6,569 nucleotides of DNA, from positions 1-6,569 of the forward strand of contig JAFAFN010000176.1 of the NCBI GenBank assembly GCA_023423475.1, read 5' to 3'. Made by a program: the position numbers and the translations under genes. Positions 1 to 5,712 of this stretch are shown here, one piece after another; the stretch's first letter is position 1; each line of letters begins with the position of its first letter. The DNA is from Actinomycetes bacterium. GTDB taxonomy: Bacteria > Actinomycetota > Acidimicrobiia > Acidimicrobiales > Microtrichaceae. Under the pieces are notes generated by a model that had not been told where the DNA came from, searched no databases, and was given only the letters and a program-made list of their open reading frames with translations.

Positions 1-2
1 AC

Positions 3-89
3 TGGCGCATCCTGGCGCTGGTCGACCTGGCCGCCAGCGACGCGGCCGGCCGTGCGGTCGTCCAGATCGTCGACGTCGGCCACGACTAG
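3..89 (+). CDS. C-terminal end of an unidentified protein (5' truncated by window)
   Basis: The frame beginning at base 3 is open and encodes 28 residues ending WRILALVDLAAS...VVQIVDVGHD before a TAG at 87-89. Third codon positions are almost all G or C, as expected for a real gene here. The tail is a beta-strand-like segment ending in VDVGHD. This faintly recalls the last strand of RelE/ParE-type toxins, which often ends in a VVDVGHRR-like stretch, but 28 residues are too few to assign a family. It converges on vapC, whose stop lies 53 nt away on the other strand. No convincing terminator is visible between them. A gene is likely; its function is unknown. Confidence 0.5.
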   Translation, partial: WRILALVDLAASDAAGRAVVQIVDVGHD

Positions 90-142
90 CGAACGACGGT
101 CGCTCGCTCGTCGAATGCCCCGACCGCGGTGCGCCCGATGGG

Positions 143-565
143 TCAGCGTGTGGGAGCGACGAGCTCCACCGTCGGAAAGTACGTCCGGTAGCGCGCAACG
201 TCCCTGGTCAGGAGGTCGAGACCGGCGACCGCGGCATGTGCTCCGATGAAGAAGTCCGGCAACGTCGTGGCCTTCGTCCCTTGATTGCGGCGGTAGTCCA
301 GGAACACCTTCCCAGCCAGGAACGCGGCGGACCACGGAATCGGCTCTCGCCGGAAGTCCCGAGGTGGAAGCGCCTCGTCGAGCGCTTCGACCGCGCTGAA
401 ACGGATCGACACCTCCGAGTAGATCACCGGATTGATGAACAACGGCCCAGCCTCGGCTGCATCGGCCAATGCGTCGGTGGACCAGGTCGCCCAGCTCGGG
501 TCGTCCGTCAGGATGTCCAACAGCACGTTGCTGTCGACGAGCGTGCCGCTGGCCACCTCAGTCAC
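143..565 (-). CDS. vapC: VapC-type toxin, PIN-domain ribonuclease
   Basis: A 140-residue PIN-domain protein, the usual length for VapC toxins, which are Mg2+-dependent ribonucleases that cut RNA (often tRNA or rRNA) when the antitoxin is lost. The acidic active-site residues are visible in order: D11 in LVDSNVLLD, E51 in VIYSEVS, D104 in LPDFFIGAHA, and D122 in LLTRD. That is the full PIN quartet, so the enzyme should be active. The start is GTG at 565. It lies inside the end of the upstream antitoxin gene (shared bases GTGACTGA), so translation is probably coupled, and no separate ribosome site is needed. It is the second gene of a vapB-vapC operon. RNA target cannot be read from sequence. 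Family assignment is firm. Confidence 0.93.
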   Translation of the reverse strand: MTEVASGTLVDSNVLLDILTDDPSWATWSTDALADAAEAGPLFINPVIYSEVSIRFSAVEALDEALPPRDFRREPIPWSAAFLAGKVFLDYRRNQGTKATTLPDFFIGAHAAVAGLDLLTRDVARYRTYFPTVELVAPTR

Positions 566-785
566 CCCGAGTGAGCGCCATGATCTGATCGGTCGTCATC
601 CCGACGTCTCCCCGACCCTTGAGCCGCTCCGCGAGCTGGCGTCCCCGTGTGGGGTTCCGGTCGCTCTTGCGGACGACGATGGTGTCCCTCCGGCGCTCGA
701 ACTCGACCTCGGTGCCGGCCCCGATGCCAAGGGCGTCACGGAGCTCCTTCGGGATGGTGACCTGACCCTTCTCGGTGACTCGCAT
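558..785 (-). CDS. vapB: VapB-type antitoxin, AbrB/MazE-family DNA-binding protein
   Basis: A 75-residue antitoxin. Residues 1-40 are an AbrB/MazE/SpoVT swapped-hairpin DNA-binding domain: RVTEKGQVTIPKELRDALGI followed by GTEVEFE and a DTIVVRK strand. The C-terminal part (about 45-75, ending MTTDQIMALTRGD) is the flexible segment that in related antitoxins wraps the PIN toxin and blocks its active site. It precedes vapC and overlaps it by 8 nt, the standard antitoxin-first order. Such pairs repress their own promoter. The ATG at 785 lies 7 nt after a TACGAT box, so the mRNA may be leaderless, and a short repeat (TCGTAC twice) overlaps that box. The gene is intact and the assignment is strong. 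Confidence 0.93.
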   Translation of the reverse strand: MRVTEKGQVTIPKELRDALGIGAGTEVEFERRRDTIVVRKSDRNPTRGRQLAERLKGRGDVGMTTDQIMALTRGD

Positions 786-808
786 GGTAAGAATCGTACC
801 AGTCGTAC
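785..808. promoter_or_regulatory. Candidate vapBC operator: TCGTAC direct repeat and TGGTA/TACCA inverted repeat
   Basis: Plus-strand TCGTAC occurs at 794-799 and 803-808 (9-nt period, each holding the palindrome GTAC). TGGTA (785-789) and TACCA (797-801) form arms around a 7-nt spacer. Together they cover the start codon and the -10 box, where an autorepressing VapB/VapBC complex would be expected to bind. The repeats are directly visible; binding is inference. Short repeats like these can occur by chance. Confidence 0.3.
793..798 (-). promoter_or_regulatory. Probable -10 box of vapBC (TACGAT), leaderless spacing
   Basis: Read on the minus strand, TACGAT fits the actinobacterial TAnnnT -10 motif. 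Seven bases separate it from the vapB ATG at 785, placing the expected transcription start at or next to the A of the ATG. No Shine-Dalgarno sequence is seen. No good -35 hexamer is found at the usual distance. Confidence 0.5.
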
Positions 809-867
809 TCCAACCGAGGTCGTCGTCGACCGGCTCCTACCGCTCGAGGGCACCGTTCGCCCGGGCC

Positions 868-2631
868 CTACTCGTCGAGGGTGCGTTCCCGCTCGGCCAG
901 GATCGGCTCCAACCGTCCGAACTCCGCGTCGGTCCAGCCGTCCGGTTCGGTGATGCCGACCCAGCCCGACAAGTACTCGCCGCTGGTGTAGAGGTGCCCG
1001 TGACCAGCGGGCACGTTGCCCGCCACCGGCAGGTCCAACGCGACCTGCCACATCGTGACGAGCGGGAACCAGTCCATCTCGTCGGAGACGTCCGGGCCGC
1101 GCTGGCCCTCGGCCAGCCAGGCCGGGGACGAGAAGGCCAGGTCGCCGGAGAAGAACGAGACCGGGTCGGAGTTGTGCTGGAGGTACACCAACTTGGTGTC
1201 GCCCCAGACGCCGGTCGGGACGTCGAGTTTGTCCTCGAGCGACGTGAAGCGCACGGTCCGACCGTCCTCGTACACCGGCAGCCACGCGGGGCTGCCCGGG
1301 TCTCGTTCGGCCATCAGCTGGGTCCACAGGGGGTTCACGAACGGCGGGCCCACCATCAGCGCGCCGTCGATCGGCTCGTTGAGCACGTTGACCGACGTGA
1401 GGATCGACTCGACCCCGAACGAGCCCAGCGACAGGCCGAACAGGTACAGGTCGGGCCGCGAGTCCTCGGGCAGGGTCGACCAGTAGGTGTGGATGGTGTC
1501 GAAGACCACCCGGGACGTCTCCCGGGTGACCTCTTGGTCGGCGAGCAGCGAGATCCAGCTCGGCAGGTAGGAGTACTGGACGCCGACGATCGCCGTGTCG
1601 CCGTCGTGCAGGTACTCGAGTGAGTTGACGGCATTCGGTTCGAGGAAGCCGGTGCCGGTCGTGGTGGCGATGACCAGCACCTCACGGTCGAAGGCATCGG
1701 TGCGCACCAGCTCATCGAGCACGAGCTGTGCACGGCCGTCCAGGTCGTCCGCGGAGTCGATGCTGGCGTACACGCGGATCGGCTCGAGCGCGCCGCCGCC
1801 GTTGGCCTCGTCCAGCTCCTCGACGGTCGGCCCCGTCGCCACGAAGCGCTTGCCCTGACGCCCGAGCGAGTCCCACTCGACGAGCGACTCCGGACTCCCC
1901 GACCGCATCGGCGAGGTCGGCTGTTCGAGCCCGTCCGGCGTCACCGTGTCCCGCACCGAGAACGACTGGTTGGCCAGCGAGAAGAAGCCGTCGACGAGCA
2001 CGCCCGAGACCAGGGTCCACAACAGGACCGTCACCACCGCCACGCCGACGACGCGGGCGACCCGACGGGGCAGGACACGCTCGGCCCACCCGACGACGAG
2101 GCGGAACAGCCGGCGCACCGATCGTCCGATGATCAACAGCAGTGCGCCGACGAGCACCGTCACGACGATGATCGTGAGCCAGACCATGGGCGAGGTGGGC
2201 TCCATGTCGAACAGCTCGCGCACGTCGTTCTGCCAACCGACCTGGCGCCACACCGACAGCGTGGTGAGCAACGCGACCAGCACGACCGGGGCGAGCAGCA
2301 CCACGCGCCCGACGGCGGTCGCACGGGTCGCCCGGGGGATCTCGAGGTAGCGCCACAGCCAGGCGCCCAGCACACCGAGCGCGTAGCCGATGACCGCGGT
2401 GATGGCGGACACGACCCCCTGGAACAGGCCGGTCCGCGGCAGCAGCGACGGCGAGAGCGACAGCCCGAAGAACAACAGCGCGACCACGAGACCCGGCCCC
2501 GAGAACCGACGGCTGAACACCTTCGGCGGTGAGTCCACCTCGGCGATCGACGACGGGCGCAGCTCCACCTCCGGCTCCGGATCGGCGGTGGTCAACGCAT
2601 CGGGGCGGTCGTCGGAGTGGTCGTCCTGCAC
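868..2631 (-). CDS. Membrane-anchored alpha/beta hydrolase (Abhydrolase_9 family)
   Basis: A 587-residue protein with two parts. Residues 1-40 are acidic and probably cytoplasmic. Hydrophobic segments at about 45-65, 71-93, 109-126, 149-168 and 192-218 form the membrane domain, with the family's signature around ALLFFGLSLSPSLLPRTGLF and QGVV. Residues about 284-587 form the hydrolase domain: an early strand ending TTTGTGFLEP (323-332), a nucleophile elbow GLSLGS with S401, a DP pair at D489 in LQHNSDPVSFF, and GHGHLY with H544 or H546 as the catalytic base. Length and domain order suit the actinobacterial membrane hydrolases known as COG4425. The substrate is unknown; an ester or lipid is plausible. 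The GTG start at 2631 was chosen because the next in-frame Met is residue 143, after three membrane segments. It lies upstream of vapBC on the same strand, 82 nt apart, and is probably transcribed separately. Confidence 0.88.
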   Translation of the reverse strand: MQDDHSDDRPDALTTADPEPEVELRPSSIAEVDSPPKVFSRRFSGPGLVVALLFFGLSLSPSLLPRTGLFQGVVSAITAVIGYALGVLGAWLWRYLEIPRATRATAVGRVVLLAPVVLVALLTTLSVWRQVGWQNDVRELFDMEPTSPMVWLTIIVVTVLVGALLLIIGRSVRRLFRLVVGWAERVLPRRVARVVGVAVVTVLLWTLVSGVLVDGFFSLANQSFSVRDTVTPDGLEQPTSPMRSGSPESLVEWDSLGRQGKRFVATGPTVEELDEANGGGALEPIRVYASIDSADDLDGRAQLVLDELVRTDAFDREVLVIATTTGTGFLEPNAVNSLEYLHDGDTAIVGVQYSYLPSWISLLADQEVTRETSRVVFDTIHTYWSTLPEDSRPDLYLFGLSLGSFGVESILTSVNVLNEPIDGALMVGPPFVNPLWTQLMAERDPGSPAWLPVYEDGRTVRFTSLEDKLDVPTGVWGDTKLVYLQHNSDPVSFFSGDLAFSSPAWLAEGQRGPDVSDEMDWFPLVTMWQVALDLPVAGNVPAGHGHLYTSGEYLSGWVGITEPDGWTDAEFGRLEPILAERERTLDE

Positions 2632-2638
2632 CCCGATG

Positions 2639-2644
2639 ACGCTA
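2639..2644 (-). promoter_or_regulatory. Probable -10 box of the membrane hydrolase gene (TAGCGT)
   Basis: Minus-strand TAGCGT fits TAnnnT and is followed by exactly 7 nt and then the GTG start at 2631. The expected transcription start would be the G of the start codon. No Shine-Dalgarno sequence is obvious before the GTG, and no clear -35 element is visible. Confidence 0.45.
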
Positions 2645-2798
2645 CGAGCGCAACATCCGGTTCCGGTGGATCGACATTTGACTACAGCGCCACCTAATCG
2701 AACCTGTCCATGTTCGGGTCATCCGATGGACACTTGCCTATCAGTGATCGATGATCTATCGTCGCCACACCTGCGCGGTCCTCGAGGACGGATTCGCA

Positions 2799-2864
2799 CG
2801 CTGCTGGGGCAACAACAACAGCGGGCAGCTCGGCGACGGCACCACCACCGACTCGAACGTGCCC
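2799..2864 (+). repeat. RCC1 DNA repeat, copy 1 (near-identical to 3273-3338)
   Basis: These 66 bases, encoding the RCWGNNN-GQLGDGTTTDS-VP part of the first RCC1 unit, differ at only about four positions from 3273-3338 in the fourth unit. The middle two units are much more diverged. This points to recent duplication or gene conversion between units 474 nt (158 codons) apart. Confidence 0.8.
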
Positions 2865-3272
2865 ATCGTCGTGTCCGGCCTCGTCGACCTGGCGATCATC
2901 AGCGCGGGGAACAACTTCACGTGTGCGGTCGTCGAGGACGGCACCGCACGCTGCTGGGGGTACGGCGGGCAGGGACAGCTCGGTAACAGCACCTACTCCA
3001 ACTCGCTCGTGCCCGTCACCGTCACCGGACTCACCGACGCGGTCGCCCTCACCGCCGGCAACAACCACGCCTGCGCGCTGCTCGGTGATGGCACCGGACG
3101 CTGCTGGGGCATCAACGGCTTCGGGCAGCTCGGCGACGGCACCACCAGCGGCAACGCCAACGTGCCCGTGCCCGTCACCGGACTCACCGATGCCGTCGGC
3201 ATCGCAGCGGTCAGCGGCCAGTCCAGCGCAGCCGACCACCACACCTGCGCGGTGCTCGCGGATGGCACCGCA

Positions 3273-3338
3273 CGCTGCTGGGGCAACAACAACCACGGCC
3301 AGCTCGGCGACGGCACCACCACCGACTCGATCGTGCCC
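3273..3338 (+). repeat. RCC1 DNA repeat, copy 2 (near-identical to 2799-2864)
   Basis: This is the fourth-unit counterpart of the repeat at 2799-2864. The substitutions fall in the NNN(S/H)G and DS(N/I)V codons. Confidence 0.8.
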
Positions 3339-3468
3339 GTCGTCGTCACCGGCCTCACCGACGTCGTCGACATCACCGGCGGCACGCACCACACGTGCGC
3401 GCTGATCGAGGACGGGTCGAGATCGACGCCGTGTGATTCGCTTCCTACCACCTCGCGGGGCTCTGTCA

Positions 3469-3474
3469 TAGAGT
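3469..3474 (+). promoter_or_regulatory. Probable -10 box of the LLM oxidoreductase gene (TAGAGT)
   Basis: TAGAGT fits TAnnnT and is followed by 7 nt and then ATG at 3482, as in the other units here. It lies in the unrelated tail after RCC1 homology ends near 3417. This suggests that the bases from about 3422 belong to the oxidoreductase's own upstream region. No strong -35 is seen. Confidence 0.45.
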
Positions 3475-3481
3475 CGTCTGG

Positions 3482-4405
3482 ATGTTGAGCGACCTTGGTG
3501 TGCGGATCGGGTACGGAGCCGGAACGGGCATCGCCAGCGTGGCCGAGGTCCGTGAACATGCCGTGTGGGCAGCCGAAGCCGGTTTCGAGAGCTTCTGGCT
3601 GTCCCAGGTGTTCGGAGTCGACCCGCTTGTGGCGCTCGCCGCGATCGCCGACGAGGTCCCCGGGCTCGTCGAGCTGGGCACCTCCGTCGTCCCCCTCGTC
3701 GGGCGCCACCCACTGGCGCTCGGTGCATCAGCCCGCACCACCCAGAGCGCCCTTGGCGGCCGGTTCACGCTTGCGGTCGGCGCATCCCACCGGATGGTGG
3801 TCGAGGGCTTCTTCGGGGCCTCGTACCAGCGGCCCTACACCCAGGCGTCCGAGTACCTCGACGCGCTCCTCCCGCTGCTCGCAGGCGCGCCGTGCGATGT
3901 CGACGGGGAGGAGGTGTTCGCTAAGGGCTGGCTGACGATCGACGCGGCACCCACGCCGGTGTTGCTCGCCGCGCTCGGCCCACGAATGCTGGAGCTGGCC
4001 GGACGCAGAACCAAGGGGACATCGGTTGGTCATTGCGGTCCGAGGACGATCGCCGAGCACGTTGCGCCCACCATCAAGGCTGCGGCCGAGGCGGCCGGCC
4101 GGCCCGCCCCGAGGATCGTCGCCCTGGTCGGCGTTTGCGTGACCGACGACCCTGAGGGCCTCCGTGCCTGGAGCCGGTCGAACAGCGAGCTCTACGACGC
4201 CTTTCCCAGCTACCGCGCCGTGCTCGACCGCGACGGCGTGGCCAGTGGAGCCGACCTCCTGCTCGCCGGTTCGATCGACCAGATCGAGCAGGGGCTGGCC
4301 GACTACGCCGCTGCCGGTGCTACCGATCTTCGCATCGGCATCGCCGCCCGTACCGAAGAAGAACGTCTGGCCACCCGAGAAGCGCTAGCAGCTCGTCTTT
4401 CCTGA
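3482..4405 (+). CDS. LLM-class F420-dependent oxidoreductase
   Basis: A 307-residue luciferase-like monooxygenase-family TIM-barrel protein. In actinobacteria this branch normally uses reduced coenzyme F420 to transfer hydride; the substrate is not predictable. Visible family features are the first strand VRIGYGAG (7-14), AAEAGFESFWLSQV (30-43), the barrel segment ELGTSVVPLVGRHPLALG with RFTLAVGAS (94-102), then LAALGPRMLELAGRRTKGT (162-180), an HVAPTI helix (193-198), APRIVALVGVCVTDDPEG (209-226) and LPSYR-like FPSYRAVLDRDG (241-252). The second-half pattern resembles the MSMEG_4879-like group of F420-dependent oxidoreductases. Length is complete and there are no breaks. ATG 3482 is supported by a TAGAGT box 7 nt upstream; no Shine-Dalgarno sequence is evident, and GTG at 3500 is an alternative. 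F420 rather than FMN use is inferred from family. Confidence 0.88.
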   Translation: MLSDLGVRIGYGAGTGIASVAEVREHAVWAAEAGFESFWLSQVFGVDPLVALAAIADEVPGLVELGTSVVPLVGRHPLALGASARTTQSALGGRFTLAVGASHRMVVEGFFGASYQRPYTQASEYLDALLPLLAGAPCDVDGEEVFAKGWLTIDAAPTPVLLAALGPRMLELAGRRTKGTSVGHCGPRTIAEHVAPTIKAAAEAAGRPAPRIVALVGVCVTDDPEGLRAWSRSNSELYDAFPSYRAVLDRDGVASGADLLLAGSIDQIEQGLADYAAAGATDLRIGIAARTEEERLATREALAARLS

Positions 4406-4528
4406 GCGCAGCTCTCGATTCCATGAGCGTGGTGGTGCCACTCGCCGGCTGCTCGGCGGCCGTTTCGCGCTCCAGACGTGGGACTGTCGCGTGGCAGCGA
4501 TGGGACGTGACGGTAGCTGGAGTGGCCC

Positions 4529-4534
4529 TATGGT
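4529..4534 (+). promoter_or_regulatory. Probable -10 box of the inositol-monophosphatase-family gene (TATGGT)
   Basis: TATGGT fits TAnnnT and is followed by exactly 7 nt and a GTG at 4542. A weak -35-like GTGACG lies at 4507-4512, leaving a 16-nt spacer. If this is the promoter, the upstream GTG 4491, ATG 4500 and ATG 4530 could not be used, because they would lie before the transcription start. Confidence 0.45.
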
Positions 4535-4541
4535 CGCGATC

Positions 4542-5501
4542 GTGGCATTCGATGTAGATCGCGTTGTCGGTGAGGTCCGCAACGCGGCGGATGTGTTCTT
4601 GCGTCCCCGGTTCCGGTCCCTTGCGGCGGGCGACGTCCGGGAGAAGTCTCCGGGCGAGGTGGTGACGGTCGCGGATGAGGAGTGCGAGGCCCACCTCGGT
4701 GCGGCGCTGCTGGCGGTCGTCCCGGGAAGCGTGCTGGTCGGTGAGGAGGCAGCCTCGCAGGACGTCTCGCTACTCGGGTTGTTGGCCGGTGACGATCCGG
4801 TGTGGCTGCTGGACCCGTTGGACGGTACCTCGGCATTCGCCGCGGGCTCTTCCGACTATGCGGTCATGGCCGCGCTCGTCGTTCGCGGTGAGACGGTCCT
4901 GTCGGTCATCCACCAACCGGAGTACGGGCGCACCTTCGTGGCGGAGCGGGGTTCCGGCGCGCATGAGCTCGAGGTCGGCGGCCGCGTCGCGCTGGTTCCG
5001 GGCGAGCCGGGCGGGCGGCTGCGTGGGGCGGTCATGAGGAGGTTCCTGCCCCCAGAGGTCGCGAAGGCCGTGGAAGGGAACGAGGGCCGGTTCCAAAGCC
5101 TTGAGCCGGTGACGAGGACCGCTGGCATCGAGTACCCGGCCATCGCAGCGGGCGAGCGGGACTTCATGCTCTATTGGCGCACGCTCCCCTGGGACCACGT
5201 GCCCGGGGGTCTGCTGATCTCCGAGGCCGGCGGGAGAGCCGCCCACCTTGACGGCGGCTGCTATCGGCCGGCGCAGCGCCGCGAAGGTCTGCTGGTCGCC
5301 GGCACCCCCGAGTTGTGGGAGCGGGCACGTGAAGTGCTCGGGGTCAACGAGCCGGCTTCGACGGAGCGGCCGAGGACGCGAGACGGCCGACCGCTCGCTC
5401 GCCCTGGCCAACCCCAAGCGGGGAGATCAGGCCTCGGTGATGACAAACCAATGACAAGCGAGCGTTTCGGGGCTCCGCACCACTCCCGAAAACTGCGCTG
5501 A
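4542..5501 (+). CDS. Inositol monophosphatase family protein
   Basis: A Mg2+-dependent, Li+-sensitive-type sugar or inositol phosphate phosphatase. From GTG 4542 it has 319 residues. Motifs in order are TVADEECE (43-50; D45), GEEA (67-70; metal ligand E69), WLLDPLDGTSAF (88-99; metal ligands D91 and D94), and LPWDHVPGGLLISEAGG (215-231; D218 replaces the ligand of the WDxxxG motif). These sit at nearly the same positions as in human IMPase. Substrate could be inositol-1-phosphate, histidinol phosphate, fructose bisphosphate or PAP; the sequence does not decide. Starts at 4491, 4500 and 4530 are in frame, but 4542 has a TATGGT box 7 nt upstream and fits the family N-terminus. The core ends near residue 271; the last 48 residues are Arg/Pro-rich, lack family similarity, and may be a run-on tail after loss of an earlier stop. 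The stop lies inside the following hairpin. Confidence 0.85.
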   Translation: MAFDVDRVVGEVRNAADVFLRPRFRSLAAGDVREKSPGEVVTVADEECEAHLGAALLAVVPGSVLVGEEAASQDVSLLGLLAGDDPVWLLDPLDGTSAFAAGSSDYAVMAALVVRGETVLSVIHQPEYGRTFVAERGSGAHELEVGGRVALVPGEPGGRLRGAVMRRFLPPEVAKAVEGNEGRFQSLEPVTRTAGIEYPAIAAGERDFMLYWRTLPWDHVPGGLLISEAGGRAAHLDGGCYRPAQRREGLLVAGTPELWERAREVLGVNEPASTERPRTRDGRPLARPGQPQAGRSGLGDDKPMTSERFGAPHHSRKLR

Positions 5502-5523
5502 CCAGGGCGTTTGCCCTGGTCAG
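5489..5523 (-). terminator. Strong hairpin terminator, likely of a minus-strand tRNA gene
   Basis: An 11-bp perfect stem (5498-5508 with 5513-5523) closes on a four-base GTTT loop. On the minus strand, five bases after the stem, comes TTTT (5492 to 5489), the order of an intrinsic terminator. The stem begins 2 nt after the tRNA-like CCA end at 5525 on that strand. On the plus strand it overlaps the phosphatase stop codon and has no T-run, though it may also hinder plus-strand read-through. Confidence 0.7.
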
Positions 5524-5524
5524 G

Positions 5525-5546
5525 TGGTGTCGGAGGGGGGACTTGA
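5525..5546 (-). mobile_element. Putative attachment half-site: 22-nt 3' end of a tRNA gene
   Basis: On the minus strand these 22 bases fit tRNA positions 55-76. T-loop TCAAGT is followed by exactly 16 bases: T-stem CCCCC, acceptor strand CTCCGAC, discriminator A, and encoded CCA. The match ends abruptly at 5546; bases beyond it do not supply the remaining T-loop T or a complementary T-stem. No GTCGGAG/CTCCGAC acceptor partner occurs in the next 100 nt. A tRNA 3' fragment in front of a tRNA-type terminator is what tyrosine-integrase elements leave behind at the end away from the restored tRNA. The acceptor would pair with GTCGGAG at the 5' end; a tRNA-Leu is possible but cannot be proved. No integrase is visible in the window. 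Confidence 0.6.
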
Positions 5547-5557
5547 CCGCTCAGGAG

Positions 5558-5571
5558 TGGGAGATCTCCCA
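5558..5571. promoter_or_regulatory. 14-bp perfect palindrome, possible operator
   Basis: TGGGAGATCTCCCA is a perfect palindrome with no spacer, 12 nt inside the presumed element from the tRNA remnant. It could be a dimeric-regulator or recombination accessory site. Function is inferred from symmetry and location only. Confidence 0.3.
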
Positions 5572-5684
5572 GATGAGGGGTGTATGGGTGTTGTTGCACC
5601 TTGATGTTGCTGCTCCCCCATTGCTGCCTCCTGTGCGTGGTTGAGACCATTCCGCTGCGCCCAAGGCGGGTGACCCCAGAGACC

Positions 5685-5712
5685 TTCACACCCCCAGCGT
5701 CGTGTTTACACT
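5685..5712 (+). promoter_or_regulatory. Candidate promoter TTCACA-N16-TACACT
   Basis: TTCACA (5685-5690) matches TTGACA at five of six bases. TACACT (5707-5712) fits TAnnnT, with a 16-nt spacer; a second box, TACGCT, overlaps at 5712-5717. It is the best -35/-10 pair in the window and the only obvious one upstream of the ATPase. It would give a leader of about 275 nt before GTG 5996, or serve a short gene starting at GTG 5730. Confidence 0.35.

Larger units (their letters stand above)
2751..3488 (+). pseudogene. Fragment of an RCC1-repeat protein, truncated at both ends
   Basis: The frame encodes four RCC1-type beta-propeller repeats of about 50 residues. Each has the pattern TCA-DG-RCWG-GQLG-VPV-GL-D: residues 7-56, 57-106, 107-164 (8 residues longer) and 165-214. 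A fifth stops after TCALIEDG at 215-222. Each blade carries two cysteines ten apart (C8/C18, C58/C68, C108/C118, C166/C176), as in secreted members of this group. There is no signal peptide: the frame enters in mid-repeat (RRHTCAV) just after an in-frame stop at 2745. After EDG the sequence stops looking like RCC1 and ends in an unrelated 23-residue tail. Four blades cannot close the usual seven-bladed propeller. It is best read as a relic of a larger surface protein; a short expressed gene with ATG 2751 is less likely. Its last 7 nt overlap the next gene, probably by accident. Confidence 0.7.

Noticed and set aside
596..1327. Minus-strand 243-codon frame overlapping vapB and the hydrolase
   Set aside because: Arg/Gly/Pro-rich shadow of the hydrolase in another phase; the overlapping genes have clear families.
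775..1623. Plus-strand 282-codon frame opposite the hydrolase
   Set aside because: Antisense shadow of a gene with convincing catalytic and membrane motifs.
2678..2700. TTGACT at 2678-2683 as a plus-strand promoter for the RCC1 fragment
   Set aside because: No TAnnnT box occurs at a suitable distance; TAATCG is only 11 nt away and does not fit.
2799..3338. Periodic repeats considered as a CRISPR array
   Set aside because: Period is about 150 nt or more, the units are in one reading frame, and they translate to RCC1 blades.
2745..3409. TGATCGA at 2745-2751 and 3403-3409 as a direct repeat bordering the RCC1 fragment (insertion duplication)
   Set aside because: Only 7 bp, and the second copy lies inside RCC1 coding sequence, so chance is a sufficient explanation.
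2694..3728. Long minus-strand open frame (344 codons) across the RCC1 region
   Set aside because: It is antisense to RCC1 repeats, and its low-complexity VVVAPAA/EDRAGV periodicity simply mirrors the repeats; no start signal or family.
4770..5417. Minus-strand 215-codon frame opposite the phosphatase
   Set aside because: Antisense to a gene with all metal-binding motifs; composition typical of GC-rich shadows.
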